Notes: generated by a model not told the origin, from the sequence alone. A stretch of 64,000 nt of DNA from Archangiaceae bacterium (GCA_016879935.1 JAACJQ010000312.1:1-64000); one strand, 5' to 3'; shown: positions 25,565 to 34,840, counted from the stretch's first letter. A program made the numbers and translations.

Positions 25565-25951
25565 TCAGGCCGCTTCGCGTGCGCCCTTCGACTTGAGGAA
25601 CTCGGCGAGCTCGCGATCGACATGGCCGATGTGCTCGACCCACCACTGCTCGAGGAAGCGATGCATCGTGCGCGTCAGCACCGGGCTGCCATTCAGCGCC
25701 GGAGCGAGCAGCCCTGCAAACCGCTTGCGGTAGGCGTCGTGCGCGGCGACGTGCGCATCGCGGCCCGGGTAGCCGTACGCCTCCATGATCGACTCTTCGA
25801 CGATGAAGTGCCGCTCGGCGTAGGCCTGACAGCCGGCGATGACGCCCGTGCTGTTGCCACCCGTGCCGAGCAGGTTGATCAACTCGAGCAAGGACCGGTG
25901 TTGGTAGTCCATGACGGGAACACCGAGCACCGTCGTCGTGAGGTCGATCAT
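25565..25951 (-). CDS. Bacteriohemerythrin
   Basis: A 128-residue four-helix protein that binds O2 through a di-iron site. The ligand pattern is complete: DYQHRSL (His), ERHFIVEESI (HxxxE), HVAAHDAY (HxxxH) and HIGHVDRE (HxxxxD). I start at ATG 25951; the open frame continues to 26053, but the extra residues are outside the fold. It is divergent from the AAA ATPase gene, and a 14-base palindrome lies between them. Likely roles are oxygen sensing or storage. Confidence 0.9.
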   Translation of the reverse strand: MIDLTTTVLGVPVMDYQHRSLLELINLLGTGGNSTGVIAGCQAYAERHFIVEESIMEAYGYPGRDAHVAAHDAYRKRFAGLLAPALNGSPVLTRTMHRFLEQWWVEHIGHVDRELAEFLKSKGAREAA

Positions 25952-25997
25952 GTTCCAAAAGTGTCGGCAGGCCCGCCCGGCTTCAACCCAAACAGGC

Positions 25998-26011
25998 GTC
26001 AGAAATCTGAC
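25998..26011. promoter_or_regulatory. 14-bp palindrome between hemerythrin and AAA ATPase genes
   Basis: GTCAGA-AA-TCTGAC has perfect six-base arms and sits 47 bases from the hemerythrin start and about 80 bases from the ATPase start. The position suits an operator controlling either or both genes. No regulator gene is adjacent. Confidence 0.4.
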
Positions 26012-26092
26012 CTCAACGGAGCCTCGACGCGCGGGGCGTTGCGGCACCTTCATCTGTCAGGCCACGATGCCGCGCCTCGTCCCGGAGCCCGC

Positions 26093-27325
26093 GTGATCGA
26101 CCTCTTCCACGACCTGCAGTCCATTCAGCCACACGCCGTTCGCACCTTCGTCACCCAGCGCCTCTCGGACCGCTTCCCGGGCAAGAGCGTGGCCGTGACC
26201 GACGACGGCAGCTTCGACGTCGAGAACTGGGCCCACCACACGAAGCGGGTGACGCTCGAGCACCCGTCACCATCGACGGTGGTGCGGCTGGTGCACGACG
26301 AGGGGTGGTCGCTGGTCGCGGGTCACACACGCTTCGCGTGGAAGGGCCAGCAGCTCGAGGTCGTCTCGGTCACGGTGCCACGCGGCTTCGAGGAGCAGCG
26401 GCTGACGTGGGTGGTGTCGAACACGCTCGGCGACTTCTCGGCGCTCTTCCCCGAGGTGGTCGCCTTCAACCGCGAGGTGCACGGTGAGGTGCTGGTGTTC
26501 GCGGCGGGGTGCTTCTCGAAAGACGCGACGCTCCAGCGCGCCATCGAGGCCACGCGCTTCGATGACCTCGTGCTGACGCCGACACTCGCGCAGTCGCTGC
26601 AGAGCGACGTGAGGCAATTCCTGGCGAGCCGCGAGGTGTACGAGCGCGCGGGCGCGGTGTGGAAGCGCGGCATTCTGCTGCTGGGTCCGCCGGGCAACGG
26701 AAAGACGCACGCCATCAAGGGGCTGATCCGCGAGGCCGCGCTGCCGTGTCTGTACGTGAAGTCGTTCACCGGTCGGTACACCGAGCCGGCCGACGCGATT
26801 CCGAAGGTGTTCGCGCGCGCCCGCCAGCTCGCGCCGTGCGTGGTGGTGCTCGAAGACCTCGACGCGCTCATCGACGACGAGAACCGCAGCTTCCTGTTGA
26901 ACGAGCTCGACGGCTTCGCGGCGATCACCGGCATCATCACCATCGCGAGCTCGAATCACCCCGAGCGCCTCGACCCGAGCCTCATTCACCGCCCCAGCCG
27001 CTTCGACCGCAAGTACCGCTTCGAGCTGCCCGACCTCGTGCTGCGGCGGCAGTACCTCGACCGGTGGGCGCAGCGAGTGCCTGAAGGCGTCTCTGAAGCG
27101 TCGCTCGCGCAGGCGGCGCAGGAGTCGGACGACTTCACCTTCGCGTACCTCAAGGAGCTCACGCTCTCGACGCAGATGCAGTGGGCGAGTGAGCAGCAGC
27201 GCAGGTCCGTGGGTGAAGTGTTGCTGACGGTGCTCACGGGGCTGCGAGCAGAGATTGCCGCCGTGGCCGCGAACCCGCCGCCAGAGCCCCAACCGAAGCC
27301 CCGGCACCGGTTCCCCTACGCATGA
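26093..27325 (+). CDS. AAA-family ATPase (BCS1-like)
   Basis: A 410-residue ATPase from GTG 26093, with GGAG six bases upstream. Residues 1-165 are an unrecognised N-terminal domain (VAVTDDGSFDVENWAHHTKRV). Residues about 180-370 are one AAA module: Walker A LLGPPGNGKTH, Walker B VVVLEDLDALID, sensor 1 IITIASSNHPERLD and Arg finger region RPSRFDRKY. The LNELDG motif and SNHPERLDPSL run resemble BCS1-type ATPases that remodel folded proteins. Its stop overlaps the start of the DJ-1/PfpI gene (ATGA). The client is unknown. Confidence 0.88.
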   Translation: MIDLFHDLQSIQPHAVRTFVTQRLSDRFPGKSVAVTDDGSFDVENWAHHTKRVTLEHPSPSTVVRLVHDEGWSLVAGHTRFAWKGQQLEVVSVTVPRGFEEQRLTWVVSNTLGDFSALFPEVVAFNREVHGEVLVFAAGCFSKDATLQRAIEATRFDDLVLTPTLAQSLQSDVRQFLASREVYERAGAVWKRGILLLGPPGNGKTHAIKGLIREAALPCLYVKSFTGRYTEPADAIPKVFARARQLAPCVVVLEDLDALIDDENRSFLLNELDGFAAITGIITIASSNHPERLDPSLIHRPSRFDRKYRFELPDLVLRRQYLDRWAQRVPEGVSEASLAQAAQESDDFTFAYLKELTLSTQMQWASEQQRRSVGEVLLTVLTGLRAEIAAVAANPPPEPQPKPRHRFPYA

Positions 27326-27999
27326 GCGCGCTCCGCATCGGCTTCGTGTTGTTCCCCAACCTCACGCAGCTCGACTTCACCGGGCCGCTGCAGGTGCTGC
27401 ACCGCATGCCGGGCGCGACGACGGTGCTCGCTGCGAAGACCCGCGCGCCGGTGCCGTCGGACTGTGGGCTCGACCTGCTCCCGACGACGACCTTCGCCGA
27501 GTGTGGGCCGCTCGATCTGCTCTGCGTGCCTGGCGGGTTCGGCGTCGATGGCGCCATCGAAGATGACGAGACCTTGTCGTTCGTGCGCGAGCAGGGTTCA
27601 CGCGCGACGTACGTGACGAGCGTGTGCACGGGGGCGTTCGTGCTCGGCGCCGCAGGGTTGCTGCAGGGGAAACGGGCGACGACGCACTGGGCGTACCATC
27701 ACCTGTTGCCCCGCGTGGGAGCGACACCCGTGAAAGCGCGCGTGGTGCGTGATGGCAACACGTTCACGGGCGGCGGTGTGACGGCCGGCATCGACTTCGC
27801 GCTGAGGGTGGTGGCCGAGCTCGCGGGTGAAGCAGCGGCGCGCTCCATTCAACTGGCCATCGAGTACGACCCGGCGCCGCCGTTCGATGGTGGCTCTCCC
27901 GAGCGGGCGTTGGCCGAGACGACCGAGGCCGTGCGCGGGCGGTTCGCGAAACGGTTGGCGGCGTTCGACCTGCTGCTTGCCAAAGCTCGTCGCGACTAA
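27322..27999 (+). CDS. DJ-1/PfpI family protein, isonitrile hydratase-like
   Basis: A 225-residue class I glutamine-amidotransferase-like protein. It begins IGFVLFPNLTQLDFTGPLQVL, typical of the isonitrile hydratase and AraC-linked subfamily. The nucleophile elbow is TSVCTGAFVLGAAGLL (Cys about 103), followed by RATTHWAYHHLL, matching the conserved His region. Known members hydrate isonitriles or act as glyoxalase-like or chaperone proteins; the substrate cannot be told. The start overlaps the ATPase stop, so they form an operon. The low-GC insertion begins right after its stop codon. Confidence 0.85.
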   Translation: MSALRIGFVLFPNLTQLDFTGPLQVLHRMPGATTVLAAKTRAPVPSDCGLDLLPTTTFAECGPLDLLCVPGGFGVDGAIEDDETLSFVREQGSRATYVTSVCTGAFVLGAAGLLQGKRATTHWAYHHLLPRVGATPVKARVVRDGNTFTGGGVTAGIDFALRVVAELAGEAAARSIQLAIEYDPAPPFDGGSPERALAETTEAVRGRFAKRLAAFDLLLAKARRD

Positions 28000-29344
28000 C
28001 GAGTCGTGGACGTTGGAAGCCAAGACTAATCAGTCAAATACTGCTACCATCCATAAACCGCAAACACTGGAGGCTTCATGGAATCACAGGCAGAACCAAT
28101 TCAGGACAAGCCGGCCAGCATCATCGACTCAGTTAGAGACCCAAAGAACATCGCAACAGCCGGTGTTATTTGCTACACATTGGGCTTCCTGATCGAATCA
28201 GTATTTTACACATCGCTTGGGATTGCTAGTCTGGAGTTTGCGCGAACAAAGTACATTGTGACGGGGGCTCTCTTCCTCTTGTACTTTCTAGCGTTCTTCT
28301 ATCCCTTTTACGCAACCTGGCGATTCGTCGTAGACAAGGCAAAGCGATTTTCTGATTTGCTACTGTATTATCCGCTATTTGCCATCCCGATTGCCCTTGT
28401 GTGGACCGCTGTCGTTTCTGGACTCTCCTCAGTCGGAAGCGTTCGCCCTTTTGACAGGCCAGTAGGCGTTGGCCCGACGCTGGACTGGAGCGAGATTGCC
28501 TGGGATGGAGGCAAGCGTCTGTTTTCCGCAGTTGCATTAACCGCACTTGTACTCTTGGGCTTGCTCGGCTTCTTCTTGCTGGCAGACCTCGTCAGGCGAA
28601 TTCGCCGAATACCGCTATCAAAGACGAGATGGGCTGAACGAGCGGGCGGAGTTCGCGGTATCGCCACCACAACCTTCACTACCTACTTCTTTCTCGGACT
28701 ATTCGGCTTCTTCTCTGGCATCTCGTCCAAGACAGTCAACTCGTTTCTTCCAGGCGCCCGCGTGTCTGTTCTCACGTTCTCGGTCGATGATGAATGGCGT
28801 GTCTACTGGCTCTCCCCTCTCCTGGTTGGCTTTGCAGCATATGCGCTTTTGGCGAGCATCATCTGGTTCACCTTGTCGAACTCCGAGACCAACCCACCCA
28901 ACAGTGTTATTGAGCCCGGCTCTCGGATTGCTGCGGTCTCTAACTATGTTGGAGGCTGGATAAGAACGCTGTTTGTTGGATCGGTCGCGAAGGCGCTCGT
29001 TCCTGTGCTCGTGGTGCCCTACGCGACGCTTGTTTTTCCCACTTTGCCGCCTCAACTCGGTGGCGGCAGGCCTGTACTCGCGAACATCTCCTTCAAGCAG
29101 CCGATAGCCGCGCTTGATGGCGGACAATCACTTGAGGCCGATGTGCTGGTTCGTGGTCCAAACATTATTTTCCTAACTCGCGAAGTTCAACCAACAGTCG
29201 TTGAGGTTCCAGCCGCATCCATTGATTCGATTCGATACGTTGGCAAGCAACGGTTTGCTGAACCCACAACAGATGGTGGCAACGGAACGGCCACAGCTGT
29301 TGATGGCGGCGTCTTCTCCGAAAGCACAGCCACCTCATCGAGCC
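28000..29344. mobile_element. Low-GC insertion carrying one gene
   Basis: Base composition drops sharply between the DJ-1 stop (27999) and the next signal peptide (29345). A/T-rich codons such as AAT, ATT and GTT, rare elsewhere in the window, become common, then the GC-rich style resumes. The block holds a single complete gene. No transposase, integrase or inverted repeat was seen, and no clear target duplication could be identified by eye, so it is called horizontally acquired DNA rather than a defined element. Confidence 0.7.
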
Positions 29345-29409
29345 ATGTTCAAACGGATGATTCGGGTACTCGTCCTGGTTCTGAGTCAGTCGACCAGCGT
29401 GTTCGCTGA
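28078..29409 (+). CDS. Multi-spanning membrane protein of foreign composition
   Basis: A 443-residue protein with about seven membrane segments: near 25-50, 60-82, 95-120, 150-175, 195-220, 240-262 and 295-320. A soluble C-terminal domain follows (about 335-400), with LEADVLVRGPNIIFLTREVQ and EVPAASIDSIRYVGKQR. GGAGG lies six bases before the ATG. The last 22 residues are Ser/Thr/Asp-rich and are read from DNA that in another frame encodes the next gene's signal peptide, so the native C-terminus was probably lost at the insertion boundary. I recognise no family. Lone foreign membrane genes are sometimes defence or toxin genes, but nothing here proves it. Confidence 0.75.
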   Translation: MESQAEPIQDKPASIIDSVRDPKNIATAGVICYTLGFLIESVFYTSLGIASLEFARTKYIVTGALFLLYFLAFFYPFYATWRFVVDKAKRFSDLLLYYPLFAIPIALVWTAVVSGLSSVGSVRPFDRPVGVGPTLDWSEIAWDGGKRLFSAVALTALVLLGLLGFFLLADLVRRIRRIPLSKTRWAERAGGVRGIATTTFTTYFFLGLFGFFSGISSKTVNSFLPGARVSVLTFSVDDEWRVYWLSPLLVGFAAYALLASIIWFTLSNSETNPPNSVIEPGSRIAAVSNYVGGWIRTLFVGSVAKALVPVLVVPYATLVFPTLPPQLGGGRPVLANISFKQPIAALDGGQSLEADVLVRGPNIIFLTREVQPTVVEVPAASIDSIRYVGKQRFAEPTTDGGNGTATAVDGGVFSESTATSSSHVQTDDSGTRPGSESVDQRVR

Positions 29410-29863
29410 AGAAGACAGCTGCACGATTTCGGCCGACGCCGTTGCGCCGCAGCTCGACACGAAGAAGCTGCCGAAGGGCGCGAAGGTGGTGTCGTCGGAG
29501 AAGAAGGACCGCACCTCTCGAGAGGTGTTGCGCTTCGCTGACGGGCTCGAGGCCACGGTGCAGGTGGGCGGCTGCGCGCATCTGGGCATCTCGTTGGAGG
29601 TGCGCTCGAAGGCGGCTGTCTCGCCGAGGCTGACGCCGGTGCAGGGCATCGCGTTGATCAAGAAGGTGTTCGCGAAGCTGCCGTTGAAGGCGCAGCCGGT
29701 CATGCAGCCGAAGCTGTTCCTCGACGCGCTCGCGGCGCTGAAGACGACGCCGACGACGTTCCCGGTCGAGCTCTCGTGCGGGGAGTTCACGACCTGCGAG
29801 CTGAAGCTCGACACCGACGGCGCCGAGCCGGCGTTGATCATCTGGTACAGCTTCGCCCTGTGA
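29345..29863 (+). CDS. Exported protein, function unknown, overlapped by the foreign gene
   Basis: A 172-residue protein. MFKRMIRVLVLVLSQSTSVFA is a good signal peptide with cleavage before EED; an alternative ATG lies at 29357. The mature part is Lys-rich, with four or five cysteines (DSCTISA, GGCAHLG, LSCGEFTTCELK) in a probable disulfide-bonded domain, and ends IIWYSFAL. No family recognised. Its first 65 bases overlap the 3' end of the low-GC membrane gene in a different frame, and its usual upstream control region seems replaced by the insertion. Confidence 0.65.
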   Translation: MFKRMIRVLVLVLSQSTSVFAEEDSCTISADAVAPQLDTKKLPKGAKVVSSEKKDRTSREVLRFADGLEATVQVGGCAHLGISLEVRSKAAVSPRLTPVQGIALIKKVFAKLPLKAQPVMQPKLFLDALAALKTTPTTFPVELSCGEFTTCELKLDTDGAEPALIIWYSFAL

Positions 29864-29874
29864 AGCGCTGTCCT

Positions 29875-29917
29875 CCAGGGGGAGACACGGGCCTGCGCGC
29901 GCCCGCTCCCCGCCTGG
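29875..29917. terminator. GC-rich hairpin downstream of the 29345 gene
   Basis: CCAGGGGGAG (29875-29884) pairs with CTCCCCGCCTGG (29906-29917), allowing a two-base bulge, and an inner GGGC/GCCC pair extends the stem. It lies 12 bases after the stop codon. There is no T-run, so it is a probable transcript-end structure rather than a classical intrinsic terminator. Confidence 0.4.
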
Positions 29918-29986
29918 CCGACGACGAGAAAGAACGCTGACTTCGGGCGCGAAGCTGCGGGCACGCGCGTTGCGATGGCTCCGCGC

Positions 29987-31114
29987 ATGAACCGAATGCT
30001 CTGGAGTGCGGTGACCCTACTCGCCGCGTGTGGCGTGTCTGAAGCACACCTCGGCGGCGACGACGACTCGATGAGCGAGAGCGCGCTCGGGCTGTCGAAG
30101 AAGGTTCTCGGAGACACCACCTGTGCCGTCGGCGCCAGCGACTGCAACGTCTGCGTGAACGACGTCTTCGGCACGGTGGACCGCGGCTTCGGTGGCCGCT
30201 TCGTGTGGAGCACCGGCCGCTGGGACTTCACCTGGGAGCGTCAGTACCCGCCCTCGAACGCGAAGCCGATTGGCGTCTTCCACGACGGCGTCGCGCTCAT
30301 CGAAGGGCCCGAGCACCACGTGCAGGGCTTCGTGCACACGAACTCGGCCGACGTGCCGTTCATGGTCACGCACAGCGACGACACGAAGGGTGGCATCGGC
30401 CGCATCGACAAGAACCACAAGCTCGCGACGCTGCTTCGCAGCAACGACAACCACCCCTCGGGTGGCCAGGTGCTGGGTGACTCGTTCCTCTTCGCCGAGG
30501 CCGCGACGTTGCGCGTGGTGACCGTGACGGGCGCCGAGCGGAGCCAGCTGTTCCCGTTGCCGAAGCCCACGTGGGCGAAGGCCGGCCAGGGCCTCTCGGG
30601 AGGTGGTGTCGGCGCGGTGAAGCTGCAAGACGGCCGAACGCTCGTCATCTCGTCGACGCCCGGTGGAGACGCCACTGGCACGCGCCGCACGCTCTTCTTC
30701 ACGAAGGCCGGCGCGCTCACGGCCACGGCTCCGTTCACGCTGCTCGCCGAGACCGAGTACGCGCAGCCCGCGGGGTGGAAGGGCGATTACCAACGCTCCG
30801 AGAACCTGTCGGTCATCACCGAGTGCGGCACCGGCACCATCTTCACGCTGCACGCGACGGGCGACCGCGAAATGTACGGCCGTGGCTACTTTCGGCTCTC
30901 ACGCGTCGACACGGTGAACGGCCTGCCGAAGCTCACGACGGTGAAGGCGTACAACATGGACCAGAGTATCTGGGACTGCCACCTGCGCAGCTCGGGCACG
31001 GCGTGGGCACGCGCTGATCATTCGCTTGGCATCGCCTGCCACGAGTGGCTCGCACGCCGCGGCATCTTCGGGTGGAACGACGACGGCGACTTCTCCTTCC
31101 GCACGGCGAGATGA
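29987..31114 (+). CDS. Lipoprotein, function unknown
   Basis: A lipoprotein of about 375 residues. MNRMLWSAVTLLAACG is the signal, lipidated at the Cys after LLAA; in-frame ATGs at 29975 and 29996 are alternatives. The mature protein begins with an acidic DDDSMSESA stretch and a CAVGASDCNVC cysteine group. The main domain has propeller-like strands (HVQGFVHTNSADVPFMVTHSDD, FLFAEAATLRVVTVTG, GTGTIFTLHATGDREMYG). No enzyme motif is recognised. It ends at TGATCA 31112, shared with the WGR-LRR gene. Confidence 0.65.
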   Translation: MNRMLWSAVTLLAACGVSEAHLGGDDDSMSESALGLSKKVLGDTTCAVGASDCNVCVNDVFGTVDRGFGGRFVWSTGRWDFTWERQYPPSNAKPIGVFHDGVALIEGPEHHVQGFVHTNSADVPFMVTHSDDTKGGIGRIDKNHKLATLLRSNDNHPSGGQVLGDSFLFAEAATLRVVTVTGAERSQLFPLPKPTWAKAGQGLSGGGVGAVKLQDGRTLVISSTPGGDATGTRRTLFFTKAGALTATAPFTLLAETEYAQPAGWKGDYQRSENLSVITECGTGTIFTLHATGDREMYGRGYFRLSRVDTVNGLPKLTTVKAYNMDQSIWDCHLRSSGTAWARADHSLGIACHEWLARRGIFGWNDDGDFSFRTAR

Positions 31115-32707
31115 TCAGCCCCAGCCGCAACCGCGCCAGCGCTTGTCTTTCGAGAACACGCGAAACGCGAGCGCGCGCAACACGAAGCCGCCGACCCCGA
31201 AGGCCACCTGGTCTTGCTGCGGGAACCGGTTCTTCGGGTCGAGCCTGCCTTCGTGACTGAAGAACACGATGCCCGGCTCGCCGAGCTTGTTCTTCTTCTG
31301 GCGGTCGAACACGAACCAGTTCTGCCCGGCGTTGCAGAAGCCCTCGAAGCGCTCCTCGTCTTCACCGTCCCACTCGAGGTCGGCGCCCGGCCCCACATTC
31401 GGCCCATCGACACCGGGGCGGCTCGCGTCGACGTGCACCGAGGCGCCGCACTTCGTCATCACCTGCACGAGCGACGCAGGGCCCGTCGCCTTCTTCGCCG
31501 GAGCCGTGAGCTCGAGCGCAATCACCGCGTCGTCATCGGCGTCGAACTTCAGCGTCGTCACCTTGCCCGTGCGCACCTCTCGCAGCTTCTCGAGCAGCGC
31601 GGTGAGCAATGCACGGCACTCCGGCGTCGTCGCCAGCACCTCGAGGCGCTTCTTCAACTCGGGCGTGAGCGTCGGCTTCGTGGCTGCCTTGACGCGGAAG
31701 TCCTTCGTCTCGAGCTGGTCGAGCGCGCTCAACGGCGACGTGTCGGTGACCGGGTTTCCCTCGAGGTACATCGTCTTCACGTTGACGAGCCCGCGCAGGG
31801 GCGACACGTCTTTCACCTTGTTGCCCTTGAGGCCGACGAAACGCAGGCCCACGTGCTTCGCGAGCGGCGAGACGTCTTCAATCTGGTTGCCGGGCACCTG
31901 CAGGTACGTGAGCCCCGAGTGCTTCGCGAGCGGCGCCAGCGACGTGAGGCGATGGTTCGGCAGGAAGAGCGACTTCAGCTTCGGCAGGTTCTCGAGCGGC
32001 GACAGGTCTGACACCGCGCCGTTCGCGATGGTCACCTCTTGCAGCGTGCGCACCGACTTCAGCGGCGCGAGCGAATCGACGCGCGGGCCACGCAGCTCGA
32101 CCTTCTCGAGCTTCGGCAACGACGACGCGAACGCGAGGTCGACCGGGCGCTTCGTGGTGCCTTCGAGCTTCACGTGCACGAGCGACTTCACCTCGGCGAG
32201 CGGGCGCAGGTCGGTCTTGTCGGTGATGCCCACCTCGAGCACCTTCACGTTGGGCAGCAGTGGAATCCACGTGAGGTCGGTGATGGGCGTCCATACGGCC
32301 GCACGCAGAAAGCCCGACTCGCGCACGTCGGCTTCGACGTCGGCCCAGTCGGGCAGCGAGTTCGGGTCTTCGGGCGAGAGGTCGGTCTTGCCGAGCAGCT
32401 TGCGCAGCGCCGCGTCCTTCTCGAGGCGGGTGAGGAACGGCGTCATCTTCACCTTCGGCGGCTTCGGCTCGGCCTTCGGCGCCGCGGCTGGAGCGGCCGT
32501 CGTCGTCTCGACGTAGCCCTTCTTCGTCTTCTGCTTGATGAGAATGGCCTCGAAGAGCGCCGCCGCTTCTGGCGACGAGTACGCCTTCACCGTCGTCTGG
32601 CCGTTCGCGCCGAGCTTGCCGTAGCGCGTGTGCAGCGCCGCGCCTTCACACCAGACTTCCCAGAACTTGTTGGAGCTGCCCTCGGAGAACTCGAATCGTC
32701 GTGCCAT
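31115..32707 (-). CDS. WGR-domain protein with leucine-rich repeats
   Basis: A 530-residue cytoplasmic protein. Residues 1-70 are a WGR domain (FEFSEGSSNKFWEVWCEGAALHTRYGKLG), a fold found in PARP1 and in bacterial DNA- or nucleic-acid-linked proteins. An Ala/Pro/Lys linker follows. Residues about 140-345 are six to eight leucine-rich repeats of about 22 residues (LAKHSGLTYLQVPGNQIEDV). The C-terminal 150 residues form a further domain (ADLEWDGEDEERFEGFC, then GIVFFSHEGRLDPKNRF) that resembles a SMI1/KNR4-type or immunity-like module, but this is uncertain. Binding function is likely; no catalytic motif is seen. Confidence 0.8.
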   Translation of the reverse strand: MARRFEFSEGSSNKFWEVWCEGAALHTRYGKLGANGQTTVKAYSSPEAAALFEAILIKQKTKKGYVETTTAAPAAAPKAEPKPPKVKMTPFLTRLEKDAALRKLLGKTDLSPEDPNSLPDWADVEADVRESGFLRAAVWTPITDLTWIPLLPNVKVLEVGITDKTDLRPLAEVKSLVHVKLEGTTKRPVDLAFASSLPKLEKVELRGPRVDSLAPLKSVRTLQEVTIANGAVSDLSPLENLPKLKSLFLPNHRLTSLAPLAKHSGLTYLQVPGNQIEDVSPLAKHVGLRFVGLKGNKVKDVSPLRGLVNVKTMYLEGNPVTDTSPLSALDQLETKDFRVKAATKPTLTPELKKRLEVLATTPECRALLTALLEKLREVRTGKVTTLKFDADDDAVIALELTAPAKKATGPASLVQVMTKCGASVHVDASRPGVDGPNVGPGADLEWDGEDEERFEGFCNAGQNWFVFDRQKKNKLGEPGIVFFSHEGRLDPKNRFPQQDQVAFGVGGFVLRALAFRVFSKDKRWRGCGWG

Positions 32708-32729
32708 GGCGGCGAACCCTACAGCGCGC

Positions 32730-34772
32730 TCAGGGTTCCGTCGGCGACATCGTGCTCTGCGGCTGGCGGGTCATGCGCGTGACGAAGTCGTTGGCGTTGA
32801 CGTTGGTGTCGCTGCCGTTCCCTGCGTTCTCATCGGAGCCGCCCGCGCCCATCGACGTGCTCGTGGAGGCGGCGTTCGCTTTTCGCTCGAGGCTCGCGGC
32901 GGAGTACGGCGACGACGCGCCCCACGGCCCTGCGACGGTGCTGGCGCCTTCTCCGAACATCGCGCCCGTGCCGTAACCGACCGCGTCGCCGACGAGCGGG
33001 TCGCCTGCGGGCGTCGACGTCGTCGCTCCTGGCAGCACGAGCCGCACCTGCGCGTTCGCGTTCGCCAGGCCCATGGCCTTCGGGTTGTTCGTCGTACTGC
33101 GCGCCACGAAGTCGGCCGCGGGCGTGCCCGTGTAGCCAGTCGCGGTGCCCGACCCGATGAGGAAGTACCCGTGCGCGCGAATCGTCACGCTGGTGCCTGA
33201 GAGCACGTTCACCGTCGACCAGCCCGTCGCCGTCGGCCCACGCGACTGCAGCGCCCAGCCCACGAGCGACACGTCTTCGGCGCCCGGGTTGTAGAGCTCG
33301 ACGAACTCGTCATCGGCGCCGTTGGGTCCCGCGGCCGCCAGCTCGCTGATGACCAGGTCGCAGACATCGCCGCGCGCGTCGCCGTCGGTGTTCGTCTGGT
33401 TCGCGTTCGGGAGCGTCGGACAGTTGTCGCAAGCGTCTCCCTTGCCATCATTGTCACCGTCGGCCTGCGTCAGATTGGCAAGGGTTGGACAATTGTCGCA
33501 GGCGTCACCCTTGCCATCCATGTCGCCATCTTCCTGATTCGGGTTGGGCGTCGCGACGCAGACATCACAGACATCGCCGACACCATCCATGTCGCCGTCG
33601 ACCTGCGTCGGGTTGCCCACGAGCCGGCAGTTGTCACAGGCGTCGCCGAGGCCGTCGCCGTCACCATCGGCCTGCGTCGCGTTCGCGATGACGCGGCAGT
33701 TGTCGACCGCGTTCAGCACGCCGTCGTTGTCGGCGTCGGAGTCGCACACGTCACCCAGCCCATCACGGTCGCCGTCGGCCTGCGTGGGGTTCGCAGCGGT
33801 GGGGCAGTTGTCGCACGCGTCACCTTTGCCATCGCCGTCGGTGTCGGTCTGCGGCGCGCTCGCCAGCGCAGGGCAGGTGTCACAGACGTCGCCGACACCG
33901 TCGCCATCGCCGTCTTCCTGGCCCGGGTTGCTGCGCGCCGCACAGTTGTCGCACGGGCTCGCCACGCCGTCGGAGTCGGGGTCCTCCTGTGAGGCGGTGC
34001 ACTCCGCCATGGTGCCATCGGCGCTGCACGAGGTAACACCGCAGCCCATGCCCGAGGGCAGCGTGCAGCGAACGCCCAGCCCCGTCACGTCGGCCTGCCC
34101 GCAGGCGCCGCAGTTGTTGCGATTGGGGCCGCCGCAGAACGAGGTGATGCCGCTCGACGCGCACTGCAGCGTGCCGGAGCAGCCGCCCGCCGTGCAGGTC
34201 GCTCCGAGGCTGCTGACGTCGGGCCGGTTGCAGACGCCGCAGTTGTTCTTCGGCGCGCCGAGACACGTCGCCGCGGTGCCACCATCGACAGGACACACCG
34301 TGGTGCCCATGCAGCCGTTCGCCGCGACGCATGACTGGTTCAACCCCGCGACGTCGGGCGCATCACAGACGCCGCAGTTGTTCGCCGGGCGGCTGTTGCA
34401 GCGCACCGCTTCACGGCCCGCACACACCCAGGTGCCACACGGCTCGCAGCCGGCGTCGGGCTGATTCGTCAGCGCCGAGCAACCGCCACACGCATTGGTG
34501 ACGCCTTCGTCGACGAGGCCATCACAGTCGTCGTCTTCACCGTTGCAGGTCTCGATTTCAGGCACCTCGGCGCCGACGCACGTGCCCAGGCGACCCATCG
34601 ACGTGCAGGTCGCGAGCCCGGCTTTGCAGTGGCCGACGCCCAGACCGGCATCGGCCGGGTAGCAGGCGACCGTGTCTCCGGGGCTGCAGGCCGTTCCTCC
34701 GGCGGGAGCGCACGCCACCGCACCGAGCACGAGGCTCATCGCGAGGCAGGAGGCGCCGAACCGGAACGGCAT
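32730..34772 (-). CDS. Cys-rich lipoprotein with MopE-like motif, TSP type-3 repeats and lamin-tail domain
   Basis: About 680 residues. The signal is [21 protein letters not shown]. Residues about 50-75 hold [17 protein letters not shown], the MopE-like metal-binding motif. Residues about 100-260 are Cys-rich repeats (NNCGVC, then DVSSLGATC). Residues about 270-480 are around nine thrombospondin type-3 repeats ([15 protein letters not shown]), which bind calcium. Residues about 485-600 are a lamin-tail domain ([25 protein letters not shown]). The tail is Ser/Asn-rich. It is probably a calcium-stabilised surface protein. The start at 34772 places the signal at the N-terminus. Confidence 0.85.
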   Translation of the reverse strand: MPFRFGASCLAMSLVLGAVACAPAGGTACSPGDTVACYPADAGLGVGHCKAGLATCTSMGRLGTCVGAEVPEIETCNGEDDDCDGLVDEGVTNACGGCSALTNQPDAGCEPCGTWVCAGREAVRCNSRPANNCGVCDAPDVAGLNQSCVAANGCMGTTVCPVDGGTAATCLGAPKNNCGVCNRPDVSSLGATCTAGGCSGTLQCASSGITSFCGGPNRNNCGACGQADVTGLGVRCTLPSGMGCGVTSCSADGTMAECTASQEDPDSDGVASPCDNCAARSNPGQEDGDGDGVGDVCDTCPALASAPQTDTDGDGKGDACDNCPTAANPTQADGDRDGLGDVCDSDADNDGVLNAVDNCRVIANATQADGDGDGLGDACDNCRLVGNPTQVDGDMDGVGDVCDVCVATPNPNQEDGDMDGKGDACDNCPTLANLTQADGDNDGKGDACDNCPTLPNANQTNTDGDARGDVCDLVISELAAAGPNGADDEFVELYNPGAEDVSLVGWALQSRGPTATGWSTVNVLSGTSVTIRAHGYFLIGSGTATGYTGTPAADFVARSTTNNPKAMGLANANAQVRLVLPGATTSTPAGDPLVGDAVGYGTGAMFGEGASTVAGPWGASSPYSAASLERKANAASTSTSMGAGGSDENAGNGSDTNVNANDFVTRMTRQPQSTMSPTEP

Positions 34773-34840
34773 GAGAGGGGTTTGCCCGAGTCCGCCGGTG
34801 GAGCGCAAGCCGATGAGCGCCGGTCACGCCGTTGTCACCC

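Noticed and set aside
28000-29344. Insertion sequence
   Set aside because: No transposase, terminal inverted repeats or target duplication could be seen; only composition marks it as foreign.
33544-34464. Plus-strand frame opposite the thrombospondin-repeat gene
   Set aside because: Its Ser/Pro periodicity is the complement of the TSP3 and Cys-rich repeats; no ribosome site or family resemblance.
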